A stretch of DNA of 5,792 nucleotides. Origin: Thermodesulfobacteriota bacterium. GTDB taxonomy: Bacteria > Desulfobacterota > Dissulfuribacteria > Dissulfuribacterales > UBA3076. The stretch lies in the NCBI GenBank assembly GCA_003645605.1, contig QNAY01000101.1, positions 1-5,792 of the forward strand, written 5' to 3'. Made by a program: the position numbers and the translations under genes. The notes under the pieces were generated by a model. That model did no database searches and was not told where the DNA came from. It was given only the letters and a program-made list of their open reading frames with translations. This document shows, one piece after another, positions 5,786 through 5,792 of this stretch (within the stretch, counting starts at the first letter, position 1; each line of letters begins with the position of its first letter).

Positions 5786-5792
5786 TAGTTAA
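5777..5792. repeat. Start of a 7-bp tandem repeat at the transporter 3' end
   Basis: AATAGTT occurs at 5777-5783 and again at 5784-5790, followed by AA at the window edge. The first copy includes the last two codons and part of the TAA stop. The array may continue beyond the window. Confidence 0.5.

Overview
The window holds a conserved bacterial translation and cell-envelope gene cluster on the minus strand and one broken transporter gene on the plus strand. Read 5'->3' on the minus strand, the order is rpsB (ribosomal protein S2), tsf (EF-Ts), pyrH (UMP kinase), frr (ribosome recycling factor), uppS (undecaprenyl diphosphate synthase) and the first 30 codons of cdsA (CDP-diglyceride synthase), which runs off the left edge. 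This order is common across bacteria, so it does not fix the lineage. A short (201-residue) EF-Ts, Shine-Dalgarno sites of the GGAGG type, moderate GC and abundant small intergenic repeats would suit a Desulfobacterota (deltaproteobacterial) genome. That placement is inference, not proof.

Layout: 1-90 cdsA start; 69-839 uppS; 836-1393 frr; 1394-1457 spacer with a 7-bp repeat; 1458-2189 pyrH; 2189-2794 tsf; 2795-2920 spacer with further 7-bp repeats; 2921-3835 rpsB; 3836-4274 divergent intergenic region; 4275-5785 NSS-family sodium symporter. pyrH/tsf, uppS/frr and cdsA/uppS all overlap by 1-22 nt, which implies one transcript with translational coupling. A plausible sigma-70 promoter for this operon lies at 3963-3991, with a leader of about 120 nt before rpsB.

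The transporter is split by a single frame change in a run of nine Ts (4828-4836). One extra T would give a complete protein of about 503 residues. It may be a pseudogene, a slippage or phase-variable gene, or a homopolymer sequencing error. The divergent intergenic region carries a palindromic, MITE-like element (about 4008-4140) and, next to it, two facing arrays of degenerate 7-bp repeats.

The genes themselves are ordinary. The least expected signals are non-coding: every spacer longer than about 60 bp, and the 3' end of the transporter gene, contains degenerate repeats with a 7-bp period but a different unit each time. S2 also carries an unusual acidic, Val/Ala-rich C-terminal tail encoded by a 15-nt repeat. 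I see no defence system, CRISPR array, RNA gene or new multi-gene system here.
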